Positions 28,267 through 36,508 of a stretch of DNA of 64,000 nucleotides are shown piece by piece. How positions within the stretch are numbered: the first letter of the stretch is position 1; the number at the start of each line of letters is the position of its first letter. The translations under genes were made by a program, and so were the position numbers. The notes beneath the pieces were generated by a model. The model was not told where the DNA came from. It did not search any database and saw only the letters and a program-made list of their open reading frames with translations. The stretch comes from Clostridium akagii DSM 12554. GTDB lineage: Bacteria; Bacillota; Clostridia; Clostridiales; Clostridiaceae. The DNA lies in the NCBI RefSeq assembly GCF_000686725.1, contig NZ_JMLK01000013.1, positions 62,001-126,000 on the forward strand. Reading direction: 5' to 3'.

Positions 28267-28309
28267 TATCAATTAAATCTATATGTTTATGACTGGCATC
28301 CCCATCCAT
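28241..28309 (-). CDS. 22-codon small ORF, Asp/His-rich, between M-box and permease
   Basis: An ATG at 28309 with AAAGGTG eight bases upstream opens a 22-residue frame beginning MDGDASHKHIDLID and ending at TGA, 25 bases before the permease start. It has five Asp, one Glu and two His, which could bind a metal, and no transmembrane segment. It is placed after the M-box terminator, so it is transcribed only on read-through. It could be a leader peptide, a translational coupler for the permease or a small subunit. Short length makes chance possible. Confidence 0.45.
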   Translation of the reverse strand: MDGDASHKHIDLIDKSEVDNGN

Positions 28310-28336
28310 AATATCATCACCTTTCAAATTAAATTC

Positions 28337-28366
28337 AAAAAAGCCTCCACTATAAGTGAGGGCTCC
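28337..28366 (-). terminator. Riboswitch-controlled terminator downstream of the M-box
   Basis: Minus strand stem AGCCCTCAC/GTGGAGGCT (one mismatch, one G-U), loop TTATA, followed by TTTTTT. It lies directly 3' of the M-box aptamer and should form when Mg2+ is bound. Confidence 0.85.
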
Positions 28367-28384
28367 TGCAAACATGCTAAAAAC

Positions 28385-28538
28385 TCCACCTAGTTGAGCT
28401 TTGGCACTATATGACTTAGAGAAAAATTTCTCAGCTACATTAGGTAAAACCTTAATTCGGTAGTACCTGCTGACCCGTTGGCGTCTCTCGACATTTCTGG
28501 GCAGTAGCATATTTTCATATAGGAACCTCACCTAACAA
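28385..28538 (-). ncRNA. M-box (ykoK) Mg2+ riboswitch aptamer
   Basis: The minus strand follows the B. subtilis ykoK leader element by element: TTAGGTGAGG-TTCCTATAT, then TGCTACTGCCCAGAAATGTC, GAGAGACGCCAACGGGTCA, GAATTAAGGT, and the 3' strand ATAGTGCCAAAGCTCAAC. The order and spacing of all these blocks match. M-boxes terminate transcription at high Mg2+ and normally control mgtE, corA or mgtA. Here the next full genes encode an ABC transporter. The open frame crossing this RNA is not a gene. Confidence 0.95.
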
Positions 28539-28565
28539 GTTTCCTTTAGATACTTAACTTATTAA

Positions 28566-28571
28566 ATTATA
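28566..28571 (-). promoter_or_regulatory. Probable -10 box of the M-box transcript
   Basis: TATAAT on the minus strand, about 27 bases upstream of the first conserved M-box base. No convincing -35 match is found at 16-18 bases. Confidence 0.45.
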
Positions 28572-28676
28572 ATATTTTTATGTTAAAAGTATGTTATGTT
28601 TGTGTAAAATTATATAATTTATAACATATTTTTATGGAACATCTATTTTTTTATATAAGTTGACACCTAAAATCGC

Positions 28677-29021
28677 TTATTGGATTTTATTGTTTTTAAC
28701 ATGTTTCTTATATTCATCACTCCACTGTGACAATCCATCTAAAATAGGCACAATTTTCATTCCGATTTCAGTCAATGAATATTCTACCTTTGGTGGAACC
28801 TGCGGAAATACTTTCCTGTTTATAAGCTGATAGCTTTCTAGCCTACGAAGTTCTTTCGTTAAAGTTGACTGCGTGACGCTTGGCATAAGGCGATGCAATT
28901 CCCCAAAACGAAGGATTCCTGTACTTAAATTATATAGTATCAAAAGAGTCCATTTGCCACCAATCATTTTCTGCGCTATTGAAACAGGGCAATTTTCACT
29001 GCCATCCGTATTATCATTCAT
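28677..29021 (-). CDS. HxlR-family transcriptional regulator
   Basis: About 114 residues, winged helix-turn-helix. Diagnostic features are the N-terminal CPVSIAQKMIGGKWTLLILYNL with the sensor Cys, and MPSVTQSTLTKELRRLE for the recognition helix. HxlR proteins often sense aldehydes, quinones or disulfide stress through that Cys. The ATG at 29021 has GGAGGG upstream. It is divergent from a flavin-binding PPOX-type gene, and a palindrome lies between them, so it probably regulates both. Confidence 0.93.
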   Translation of the reverse strand: MNDNTDGSENCPVSIAQKMIGGKWTLLILYNLSTGILRFGELHRLMPSVTQSTLTKELRRLESYQLINRKVFPQVPPKVEYSLTEIGMKIVPILDGLSQWSDEYKKHVKNNKIQ

Positions 29022-29035
29022 ATTGTATCCCTCCA

Positions 29036-29055
29036 TACTATCATTTTAGATAGTA
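29036..29055. promoter_or_regulatory. Candidate HxlR operator
   Basis: Inverted repeat TACTATC-N6-GATAGTA immediately upstream of the HxlR gene, in the 155-base divergent region. A related half site (GCTATCAAATATAATAGT) follows. Position and symmetry fit a dimeric winged-helix operator. Confidence 0.5.
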
Positions 29056-29175
29056 GCTATCAAATATAATAGTACTTGATATATTTATTGTATCATCATA
29101 AAATATATATGTAAATGAAATGCTAATAAAAACACACAATCTTGTCATACAAAATAAATAAAGCGAGGCAAAAAA

Positions 29176-29574
29176 ATGAATGAAATATTAAAATTTATTA
29201 ATGATGCTAAAATATTTTATCTTGCAACAGTTGAAGGAGATCAACCAAGAGTACGTCCCTTCGGATTCGCTATGGAATACCAAGGTAAAATATATTTTTG
29301 CACATCTAACGAAAAAAATGTATATAAACAGTTAGTAGCTAATTCAAAGTTTGAAGCTTCTACTATGTCAAAAGATGGCCACTGGATAAGATTACAAGGT
29401 AAAGTAGTTTTTGATCCAAGTAAGGAAGCAAAGGCTAAAGCATTCGAAATTATGCCGGGTCTTGCAAGCATATACAAATCTGCTGATAGTCCTTCTTTTG
29501 AAGTTTTTTATATAGAAGAAGGTGAGGCAACAATTTACAACATGAAGGGTGAAACAAAAAATATAAAATTATAA
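29176..29574 (+). CDS. Pyridoxamine 5'-phosphate oxidase-family flavoprotein
   Basis: 132 residues, the split-barrel FMN-binding fold: AKIFYLATVEGDQPRVRPFG at the start, then a beta-barrel with IYFCTSNEKNVYKQL, FEASTMSKDG and WIRLQGKVVFD. Small clostridial members are thought to be flavin reductases or to bind heme or nitro compounds; the substrate is unknown. AGCGAGG precedes the ATG at 29176. Divergent from hxlR and probably controlled by it. Ends before a strong hairpin. Confidence 0.88.
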   Translation: MNEILKFINDAKIFYLATVEGDQPRVRPFGFAMEYQGKIYFCTSNEKNVYKQLVANSKFEASTMSKDGHWIRLQGKVVFDPSKEAKAKAFEIMPGLASIYKSADSPSFEVFYIEEGEATIYNMKGETKNIKL

Positions 29575-29608
29575 AAGTATTGAACTAAAAATTCATTAAA
29601 AAACATTT

Positions 29609-29656
29609 AATCTATATAAAAAGCAGCTACCTAAGCAGTTGCTTTTTATATAGATT
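29609..29656. terminator. Terminator between PPOX gene and pectate lyase
   Basis: 20-bp stem (AATCTATATAAAAAGCAGCT with its complement, one mismatch) at 29609-29628 and 29637-29656, followed by T-rich DNA. Serves the plus-strand PPOX gene and may also stop the convergent lyase transcript. Confidence 0.8.
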
Positions 29657-29702
29657 TTAAAGTAAATGTTCAGGTCATAAACACTTCTTTCTATTGCCTT
29701 AA

Positions 29703-30974
29703 TTAATTCCAAAAGCTAAAATTCATGTATGTTGGAATCTGATTTGAAGCAAGTTGTTGCCTCATATTTGATATTGCGTTGTCAACTTCTGTTCTTATAG
29801 ATGCCTGTTTTGCTGTCTCTACAATTGAAACATTTCCACCAATAGGAGCCTTCGAATTCTTTTCTGAGAATGCCTGTGCATTTAAGAATATTCCTGATGT
29901 CATAAGGTCAAGTACATAGTCGCCTTTTTTGTTACCGAGTCCCATACCATTTGTAAGGTTTATTGTTCCAGCACCATTGTTTTCATCAAATCCCTTTGCT
30001 ATATTGTCAAATGCTAAACAATTATTAAGATTCCTTACACCATTTGTCTGTGTCCCATATTTTGAAGAACCGGAACCCATCTTGAAACCATTACCATTTC
30101 CTTTTGCTTTGCCAACTGTCATATTGGTGTCTACAGGAAGTCCATTTGCTTTGTCATAGGCTCCACTAAATATTGCAGGATCACCACAGTGATATGCTAC
30201 GCAGTATTGATAAGTCACGTCGCTGCTACCTATAGCAAAACTATCCCAAGCGTCATCCGAATTCTCAGCAGAAATGCAATGAGAGAAAATAGTACCAGTT
30301 CCTAGATAGAGCTTTGCTGCAAATCCATCAGCATTTCCACCACTTGTAAGTACATCAAAGTTTCTGTAAGCTACGGAACCGATTACATGGTTATTATTCG
30401 GGCGTACATGAATGCCTGCTGTTTCAAGACCCTCACTACCTGAAATTTGTAAACCCGCATCCCCGTTATAGCGAAATACGCAATCTATAATTGTATTGTT
30501 GTCAGGTTTTCCAGGTACTAACTGTGATACTGGTACAGTTGCACTATAGTTGGGTTTTATTAGCATGCCATTATCATACGCTTTTTGGATTATCAAACCT
30601 TTAATTGTGTAGCTACCTCCAGTGACCCTGATACCTGCAAACCCATCACCGGTTGCTTTAGGACTCAATATTTTTGATGCTTCCCTAAAAGACGTAAAAT
30701 CCAATACTGGAGTGTACCCTGATGCTGCCTGAATAGTAATCCCTGAATCTATTTTGTCAAGCACAAGCTGGCTTGTACAGTCTAGCACCTTTGCTGCGAT
30801 TTCAATTGTCTGACCACTGCTTGCTGAAGAAACAGCCGTTTTTAACTGATCAAAAGTTGTAACTGTAATAACATCACCCGTTGCTGCAAATGCTTTGGGA
30901 AAAGGGGTGAATAGTAATCCCAATACCATGGTCAGTACCAAGATAATACTTGATGATTTTTTGATTTTTTTCAT
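29703..30974 (-). CDS. Secreted pectate lyase, polysaccharide lyase family 9
   Basis: 423 residues. A Sec signal peptide ends at FAFPKAFA-like AFA|ATG, so the enzyme is secreted. The mature part is a right-handed parallel beta-helix. Family 9 landmarks are NADGFAAKLY, AENSDDAWDSF with the calcium-binding aspartates, and GNGNGFKMGS with the probable catalytic Lys. It should cleave polygalacturonate by beta-elimination. No cell-wall anchor or dockerin is present. GGAGG precedes the ATG; the gene stands alone. This supports a saccharolytic, plant-matter-using host. Confidence 0.9.
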   Translation of the reverse strand: MKKIKKSSSIILVLTMVLGLLFTPFPKAFAATGDVITVTTFDQLKTAVSSASSGQTIEIAAKVLDCTSQLVLDKIDSGITIQAASGYTPVLDFTSFREASKILSPKATGDGFAGIRVTGGSYTIKGLIIQKAYDNGMLIKPNYSATVPVSQLVPGKPDNNTIIDCVFRYNGDAGLQISGSEGLETAGIHVRPNNNHVIGSVAYRNFDVLTSGGNADGFAAKLYLGTGTIFSHCISAENSDDAWDSFAIGSSDVTYQYCVAYHCGDPAIFSGAYDKANGLPVDTNMTVGKAKGNGNGFKMGSGSSKYGTQTNGVRNLNNCLAFDNIAKGFDENNGAGTINLTNGMGLGNKKGDYVLDLMTSGIFLNAQAFSEKNSKAPIGGNVSIVETAKQASIRTEVDNAISNMRQQLASNQIPTYMNFSFWN

Positions 30975-31135
30975 AATAATACCTCCACATTTTTTTATTT
31001 TATAATCTTAGTTCATTAACTAAAACTTATAAAACATTAATTTAATTATACAATATGCCGTTAACGTTAACAATATATTGCATAAAATAAAATATTAACC
31101 ATGTATTGTGATTTCCTATGAATTTATGAAAATAA

Positions 31136-31176
31136 AAAAGGGGCTGTTGCACTAAATTAGTGCGACAGCCCCTTTT
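31136..31176. terminator. Strong bidirectional hairpin after the rubredoxin-like gene
   Basis: 18-bp stem AAAAGGGGCTGTTGCACT with its near-perfect complement (31159-31176), flanked by A and T runs, so it can terminate both strands. The 30975-31135 part of the gap is AT-rich with no recognisable gene. Confidence 0.85.
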
Positions 31177-31268
31177 ATTTATTTGTTTAAATTCACACAG
31201 ATTATGAACTCTAATGCAAACTTATAATTTCTCAATATTTTGATATATTTTTAGCTAAATATTATATA

Positions 31269-31604
31269 TCACCATTTACCTAAAGCAATATGTCCTGCAA
31301 TCTCTGTTTTAGATCTTTGTTTTATAACCCATGCTTCATTTTTTGCCTGGGTGAAAGCTGCTAAACATTTAGGATCTAGATTATCCTCTATACCTTCCTC
31401 ACTAAGCGTAACTATCTTTTCAGCCAAAGTTATGATTTCCATATGGATATCATTTGTTCTGTTAGAACGATATATTTTTCCAGCTGCTTCGCTGTCTAAT
31501 TCATTAAATTTTTCAGCAGGCATCCCACATTTAGGACACTTTATTGGAGCTGTTTCACCTTCACTTACATATCCACAAATACTGCATTTAAATAATTTTT
31601 TCAT
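31269..31604 (-). CDS. Rubredoxin-domain protein with helical tail
   Basis: 111 residues. The N-terminal 35 carry a rubredoxin-like iron site, CSICG and CPKCG separated by 12 residues, close to the C-terminal domain of rubrerythrin. The rest is alpha-helical (IHMEIITLAEKIVTLSEEGI). It lies 67 bases downstream of rubrerythrin on the same strand and probably serves the same peroxide-reduction chain as an electron carrier. AGGAGG precedes the ATG. Confidence 0.85.
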   Translation of the reverse strand: MKKLFKCSICGYVSEGETAPIKCPKCGMPAEKFNELDSEAAGKIYRSNRTNDIHMEIITLAEKIVTLSEEGIEDNLDPKCLAAFTQAKNEAWVIKQRSKTEIAGHIALGKW

Positions 31605-31671
31605 AATAATATTCCTCCTTTAATTGTTAATCATATTTGATATAAATTTTAAAATTTTCATTCAATTAATA

Positions 31672-32262
31672 CTAATAGTTTTCAGTAAAAACTTCGAAAT
31701 AAGACTGTGGATGAAGACATGCTGGGCATACTTTAGGAGCCTCAGCACCTTCATAAATATATCCACAATTCAAACATTTCCATAAAGTTTTATCTATTTT
31801 AGCAAACACCTTATTTTCTTCAAGATTAGTTGCTAATTTATTGTATCTTGCCTCATGTCTTTTTTCCACTTCAGCAATTTTTCTATATGTAAATGCAATT
31901 TCAGAAAAGCCTTCGTCTTCCGCTACTTGAGCAAAAGTTGGATATAAGTCTGTCCATTCTTCATTCTCACCGTCAGCTGCTGCTAAAAGATTTGCTTTTG
32001 TATCACCAAGACTAACAGGGTAACCAGCGTCATTAATAACTACAGCTTCTCCATTTAAATCACTATCAGTCAAAAATTTAAAAAACCTTTTAGCATGTTC
32101 TTTTTCGTTATCAGCAGTTTCAATAAATATGTTTTGAATTTGAACATACCCTTCTTTTTTAGCTACCGATGCATAATAAGTATATCGATTTCTAGCCTGA
32201 GATTCGCCTGCAAATGATTTTAAAAGATTTTCAGCAGTTTTTGTTCCTTTTAAATTATTCAT
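31672..32262 (-). CDS. rbr: Rubrerythrin
   Basis: 196 residues. The N-terminal four-helix ferritin-like domain has the diiron ligands in [25 protein letters not shown] and [11 protein letters not shown]; the C-terminal rubredoxin domain has CLNCG and CPAC. It reduces hydrogen peroxide with electrons from NAD(P)H via rubredoxin. AGGAGG precedes the ATG. A PerR-type site would be expected upstream, but no clear one is seen. Confidence 0.95.
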   Translation of the reverse strand: MNNLKGTKTAENLLKSFAGESQARNRYTYYASVAKKEGYVQIQNIFIETADNEKEHAKRFFKFLTDSDLNGEAVVINDAGYPVSLGDTKANLLAAADGENEEWTDLYPTFAQVAEDEGFSEIAFTYRKIAEVEKRHEARYNKLATNLEENKVFAKIDKTLWKCLNCGYIYEGAEAPKVCPACLHPQSYFEVFTENY

Positions 32263-32347
32263 AAAAAGCCTCCTAGTAAATATTTTCTTCTATCTAAGTA
32301 TATCACTGCAGTCTTAATCTGTAAAGTTTATCTTTTAATAATAATTA

Positions 32348-32381
32348 TTAGGAGTTTTGTTTTCATCTATTAAACTCCTAA
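32348..32381 (-). terminator. Terminator of the MarR-GNAT operon
   Basis: 10-bp perfect stem TTAGGAGTTT/AAACTCCTAA overlapping the GNAT stop codon; the minus strand continues TAATTATTATT, a weak T tail. Confidence 0.6.
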
Positions 32382-32884
32382 CAATTATTTTTTAATATTT
32401 TTTCATAACAATAAAATGGTTCTGATTTTCCTAAAAAGCTTATTTCTCCAACAAATTTATAGCCGAATTTTTGAAATAAGTTGTTCATTTTCAAATTTAA
32501 TGAATATGTATCCGTTTTTAAATATTTTATATTACTTTCTAAAGCTAATTCATCTACAAATTTCATTAACGCAGTACCAATTCCATTTCTTCTGTATGAT
32601 GGTTTAACTGCCATTCTATGTACAACCATTGCGTCATGATTTAATGACCAATTTAAACCATTGTATTCATCTGGCTCAACTTTATTAATACATATAAAAC
32701 CAACCAACTTATCTTTTAGTTCTAACACAAATAGATTCTCTCTTTGGATATCATTGGCAAAATCCTTTTCTTGAGGGTAACTTGCATCCCATTGGTTGTT
32801 ATTGTAAGACTGCATTTCTATAATAGTTTCCTTTATAATTCCCATAATATCTTTTATATCTTCCATAACTGCTTTTCTCATCAT
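32378..32884 (-). CDS. GNAT-family N-acetyltransferase
   Basis: About 168 residues with the acetyl-CoA-binding motif RNGIGTALMKFVDELA and the preceding strand VVHRMAVKPSYR. Substrate unknown. The ATG at 32884 has AGGAG eight bases upstream; a GTG nine bases earlier is less likely. It starts 22 bases after a MarR-family gene, so it is probably under that regulator. Confidence 0.9.
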   Translation of the reverse strand: MMRKAVMEDIKDIMGIIKETIIEMQSYNNNQWDASYPQEKDFANDIQRENLFVLELKDKLVGFICINKVEPDEYNGLNWSLNHDAMVVHRMAVKPSYRRNGIGTALMKFVDELALESNIKYLKTDTYSLNLKMNNLFQKFGYKFVGEISFLGKSEPFYCYEKILKNNC

Positions 32885-32906
32885 AATAATCACTCCTAAA
32901 AAGGTT

Positions 32907-33350
32907 TTACCTTATTTTTTTCCAATTACCCTCAATATTTTCTCCCATTTTTTTCACTAATTCATAAACTGAATTTTTCTCCTGCTGGCTAAAATTATTA
33001 AAGCAAATTTGAATATTTTTATTTTCTTCCTCAATGATTAGTTCATATGCTTTTAGCGCTTTTTCTTTTGGATAAAGCCTCCACATTCTTTTATCAATAT
33101 CATCTTTTTTTTTATCTATATATCCTGCCTCAATAAGTTTTTGTAGGGCTTTCGTTGTAGTAGATTTATCTACCTTTAAAAGATTTGATAAATCGATTTG
33201 ATTAATTCCATTATTTTCACATATTCTGGTTAAAAATACAAATTGACCTTTTTGTAAGTCTATTTTTTTAAATTTTAAGTCACTTAAAGAATGAATGCAT
33301 CGTGATAACATTCCTATTTCTCTTAGAATATAACTATCTAGATTTTTCAT
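32907..33350 (-). CDS. MarR-family transcriptional regulator
   Basis: About 147 residues with the winged helix typical of MarR: LSNLLKVDKSTTTKALQKLI (recognition helix) and the wing GYIDKKKDDIDKRMWRLYP. ATG at 33350 has AGGGGG upstream; the frame extends 60 bases further without a ribosome site. Two copies of the same inverted repeat lie just upstream, suggesting autoregulation. Target set probably includes the GNAT gene behind it. Confidence 0.93.
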   Translation of the reverse strand: MKNLDSYILREIGMLSRCIHSLSDLKFKKIDLQKGQFVFLTRICENNGINQIDLSNLLKVDKSTTTKALQKLIEAGYIDKKKDDIDKRMWRLYPKEKALKAYELIIEEENKNIQICFNNFSQQEKNSVYELVKKMGENIEGNWKKIR

Positions 33351-33370
33351 ATTTATCCCCCTAGTAGTAA

Positions 33371-33432
33371 TAGTTGAATTTTCAACTAAATTACATCTAA
33401 ATAATAGCATAGTATAGTTGAAAGTTCAACTA
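33371..33432. promoter_or_regulatory. Tandem operators of the MarR-type gene
   Basis: TAGTTGAA-N2-TTCAACTA occurs twice, at 33371-33388 and 33415-33432, with centres 44 bp apart (about four helical turns). The second copy is inside a longer 42-bp palindrome (33403-33444). MarR-type proteins bind such 18-bp dyads. Confidence 0.7.
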
Positions 33433-33444
33433 TACTATGCTATT
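33403..33444. repeat. 42-bp palindrome between MarR gene and BNR protein gene
   Basis: Arms of 20 bases (AATAGCATAGTATAGTTGAA and complement) around a two-base centre. It contains the second MarR-type operator and precedes the start side of the MarR gene. Confidence 0.85.
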
Positions 33445-33462
33445 ATCATGTTAAAATATACT

Positions 33463-34959
33463 TTAATTTTTAGCAACTTCTTTTATATACATCCATGTTT
33501 TTCCTTGATCTTTTGATTGATACAAAGCTTTAGAGCCACCATTATAATCTCCATCAGATCCTTGTGTAACCAAAACATTTAAGCTTCCATCTTTCTCGGT
33601 AGGCATCCCAGGTAAATCAAAAGGATTATACGTTCCTGCGCCTTTTAATGCTACTTTTACCTCTGGAAAATTCACCATCTTATAAGATATACCTCCATCT
33701 TCTGTACGATATAATTGTCCCTTTGCTCCTCCGTTATTAGATAAACACAAAAATCCAAGCTTATCATTTAAAAAAGTTATTCCTGCTGCTGTTCCAATCA
33801 TATTAGAGAACGGATCTGCATTTATAGTATTCCATGTTTTTCCACTATCTTTAGTAGCATTTAATGAATAAGATCTACTGCCCGCTGCGGCTGCCGTTAC
33901 TTCTAAACGATACCCAACCTGCTTTGATAAATAAAATTCATCAGAAGCATTATAGGATTGATCAAAAATATGTTTATTTACTTTTGAAGGCTCTGCTGCT
34001 TTAGTATTATTTGAACCATCTGTCAAGTTATACCTAACAGGAATATATTTACTCTCTTCACCTGGCACATATACAGAGACGGTGTATCCTATTATTTCAG
34101 AAGAGGTATTAACAATTGGATTTGTAATTCCTTTTGAATTAATATTAACAATACCATCTGAATTATATCCAAAACTTCGTTTTCCAGTATAAAGAATACC
34201 ATACTGTTTTTCAGGCCAGTTGCTTACCGTTTTTTTAAGTGGGATTACTTTCATTGTCTTAATTAATGGTTCTAAAAGCTTATCATCACTATAGTTAGCA
34301 TTTACATAACCATTTAAATATAAAGTAATGTTTTTTGACTTATTACTGTCATAACTAATTAAATAGCTTTCCAATTTACCTTTAGTATTTTTTCCGTAAA
34401 GATATGTATCAAATGAAGTAATCTTTCCATAAGAATCAAAGGTAAGACTAAAGTTACTTGAAACATATAATTTTTTAGGCATTTGATTATTTTTATTAAT
34501 ATCTGTAAATATCCCATCTATGCCGTTTTGATATATATTATTATGTTCAAATTCTACACTTCTTTTATTTTTTAAGTCATGTAAGGCCCATGATAGTTTT
34601 CCATTAAAATTTATGGAACTATTATATATTTTTACTCCATAAAAACCTGTTATAAGAACTATAATTATTATAACTGAACAAGTCCATATAGTTTTCGGGC
34701 GAGAATAGGACTTATTTTCATCCGCACTCTCCTCTTCTACAACTGCTGGCTTTTTCACAATTCTAACTATTAAAATTACAAACCAAGCCACAAAGAATAC
34801 CAAACAGCCCATTAATACAGCTATATTATTGTGGACTCTGCCCAATTTACATAAAGTATACAATTCATAAAATGAAGTCCAATATACTAATATAAATATT
34901 GCATAGGTTACTATTGATAAAATCAGCCCTCGTTTTGTAACTTTTCTGTTTTTTTTCAT
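33463..34959 (-). CDS. Membrane protein with extracellular BNR/sialidase-like repeats
   Basis: 498 residues. Two transmembrane segments near the start (about 12-32 and 42-62) are followed by an acidic cytoplasmic loop and a third near residue 95. The rest is probably outside the cell. The C-terminal half has Asp-box motifs, SKDSGKTWN-like (TKDSGKTWNTI), YRTEDGGISY and SKDQGKTWMYI, typical of beta-propellers (BNR repeats). No catalytic Arg triad or Asp/Tyr pair of true sialidases is evident. Function unknown; binding or structural role possible. Confidence 0.8.
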   Translation of the reverse strand: MKKNRKVTKRGLILSIVTYAIFILVYWTSFYELYTLCKLGRVHNNIAVLMGCLVFFVAWFVILIVRIVKKPAVVEEESADENKSYSRPKTIWTCSVIIIIVLITGFYGVKIYNSSINFNGKLSWALHDLKNKRSVEFEHNNIYQNGIDGIFTDINKNNQMPKKLYVSSNFSLTFDSYGKITSFDTYLYGKNTKGKLESYLISYDSNKSKNITLYLNGYVNANYSDDKLLEPLIKTMKVIPLKKTVSNWPEKQYGILYTGKRSFGYNSDGIVNINSKGITNPIVNTSSEIIGYTVSVYVPGEESKYIPVRYNLTDGSNNTKAAEPSKVNKHIFDQSYNASDEFYLSKQVGYRLEVTAAAAGSRSYSLNATKDSGKTWNTINADPFSNMIGTAAGITFLNDKLGFLCLSNNGGAKGQLYRTEDGGISYKMVNFPEVKVALKGAGTYNPFDLPGMPTEKDGSLNVLVTQGSDGDYNGGSKALYQSKDQGKTWMYIKEVAKN

Positions 34960-34983
34960 TTTTTATCAGCACTCCATCTTATT

Positions 34984-35631
34984 TTAACATTTTTTTATTT
35001 CTTCATTAATTAGCTTATTTACGATCTGAGGATTAGCTTTTCCTTTTGTCTCTTTCATTACCTTACCGACGAGAAAACTAATTGCTCTCGTTTTACCGTT
35101 TTTATAATCTTCAATAGATTTAGTATTACTTTCTAATACTTTATTAACAATCTCTAGTATAGCACCTCCATCACTATTTTGTATTAACCCTTTATCATTT
35201 ATTATTGTTTTAGGTGATTTTCCTGTGTTAAACATATCTATTATCACTTTTTTACCAATATTATTTGAAATTGTACCAGCATTAATAAGCTTTATAAGCT
35301 CAGCTAAATGTTCCGTGGTAAATTTAAAATCTTCAACCCTAGCAGCATTTTCTTTCATTATCTTTGAGATATCTCCCATTAGCCAATTTGATGCTGACTT
35401 AGCATCGCCACTAATTTTAGCAGTTTTTTCAAAAAAATCTGCCATCGACATTGTAAGAGTTAATACTCCTGCATCATACCTGGGAAGTATCTGTAGTCAT
35501 TTGCAAATTCTTTGCTTCTCATAACTACTGTAACATTTTAAATCTCCAATTAGATTCTCTTTTTCCTCCTCAGAAAAGCTTAATCTGGCTAGTTCTGCCA
35601 AATATTCAACGTCCTTTTTTAAAACTGTCAT
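34984..35631 (-). pseudogene. Relic of a second gatC-gatA-gatB operon
   Basis: From 35631 a good ribosome site and ATG start a GatC-like frame ([20 protein letters not shown]) that runs about 32 codons and ends out of frame at 35497. Directly after the break, another frame encodes [16 protein letters not shown], the GatB core motif. A second break leads into YDAGVLTL and then an open 155-codon frame (35451-34984) equal to the helical and YqeY-like tail of GatB, ending GKANPQIVNKLINEEIKK. gatA and most of gatB are deleted. The intact operon is at 8172-12735; this copy is clearly different in sequence, not a recent duplicate. Confidence 0.85.
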
Positions 35632-35712
35632 ATCATTCCTCACTCCCTTTTAATTTATATTTGTAAACTGTTGAATAATGTAATTAAATGTTATGTATAG
35701 ATTTATTTTGTC

Positions 35713-36492
35713 TCATGGCTCATTTCGATATGAATATTTTTTCTGTTTCAAAAGATGTTGCATCATATTAATCCAATCATCTGGATGGAAAATAAGAAAC
35801 TCCTCATGATGCATGCCTCCAAGAGCAATCAGCTCTGCATTTGGGAAATGCTGAAGATAGCGTTTAGTCAAAGTCTTTGTATCCTCTTCAGTACCATAAG
35901 TACAGTATATTTCAGTGTTTTTTGAAACTATATTCTCTGCCACAGGAGTTAATAAATCCGTATAATACACATTGAATAATGACCTAAATGAAATGCCTCT
36001 ATACATCACTCTAAGCGCTTTCTCAGAGTCACCATACATATTGTCCAAAAACCTTCCAAGAATTTTTACGGGATGCTTTGCCTTAACTAGATAATAAAAA
36101 AGCGGAGTAATGAGTATAGCCCATATGGCTGCCCACGGATTAGCTTTTTGATCAAAATCTGTACTACCCGTTATGGCGATATCAATTTGTACATTGTTTC
36201 TTTCCAATAGTTTTCCAAGAACAGATCCCCCAAGAGACGATCCATACACACCATATAAATGACCATTATAATTTTCTTTTATATATTTTTCCGTCCCCAG
36301 TATCTGGTCATTAATATTCCTAAACGTATTATGATCGTTATCATCATGCCCATCAAAACTAACACAAATAATTTTATAAGCTTTTGTAAGTCCATCAATT
36401 ACTGCCGAGAATTCACCTTGCCATCTACAGCCTGTTCCAGGTATCAACATAACCACAGGATTTCTATTTTCACCGAATTCATGAAACTGCAT
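35713..36492 (-). CDS. Alpha/beta-hydrolase
   Basis: 259 residues. Oxyanion/nucleophile region MLIPGTGCRWQGEF and the elbow GSSLGGS (GxSxG with Ser about 86), with the catalytic His likely in GMHHEEFLI near the end. No signal peptide, so cytosolic. It follows an FAH-family hydrolase gene by 16 bases in the same operon. Such hydrolase pairs act in ring-cleavage or beta-diketone breakdown in other bacteria, but the substrate is unknown. Confidence 0.82.
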   Translation of the reverse strand: MQFHEFGENRNPVVMLIPGTGCRWQGEFSAVIDGLTKAYKIICVSFDGHDDNDHNTFRNINDQILGTEKYIKENYNGHLYGVYGSSLGGSVLGKLLERNNVQIDIAITGSTDFDQKANPWAAIWAILITPLFYYLVKAKHPVKILGRFLDNMYGDSEKALRVMYRGISFRSLFNVYYTDLLTPVAENIVSKNTEIYCTYGTEEDTKTLTKRYLQHFPNAELIALGGMHHEEFLIFHPDDWINMMQHLLKQKKYSYRNEP

Positions 36493-36508
36493 ATTAACAC
36501 CAGCCTTT

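Noticed and set aside
28310-28531. Open frame of about 74 codons upstream of the 22-codon ORF, same frame
   Set aside because: It is the M-box aptamer and terminator read as protein. Only the last 22 codons have their own ribosome site.
32330-32350. TAATAATAATTATTA as a PerR box for rubrerythrin
   Set aside because: It lies on the 3' side of the GNAT gene near its terminator and fits PerR consensus poorly.
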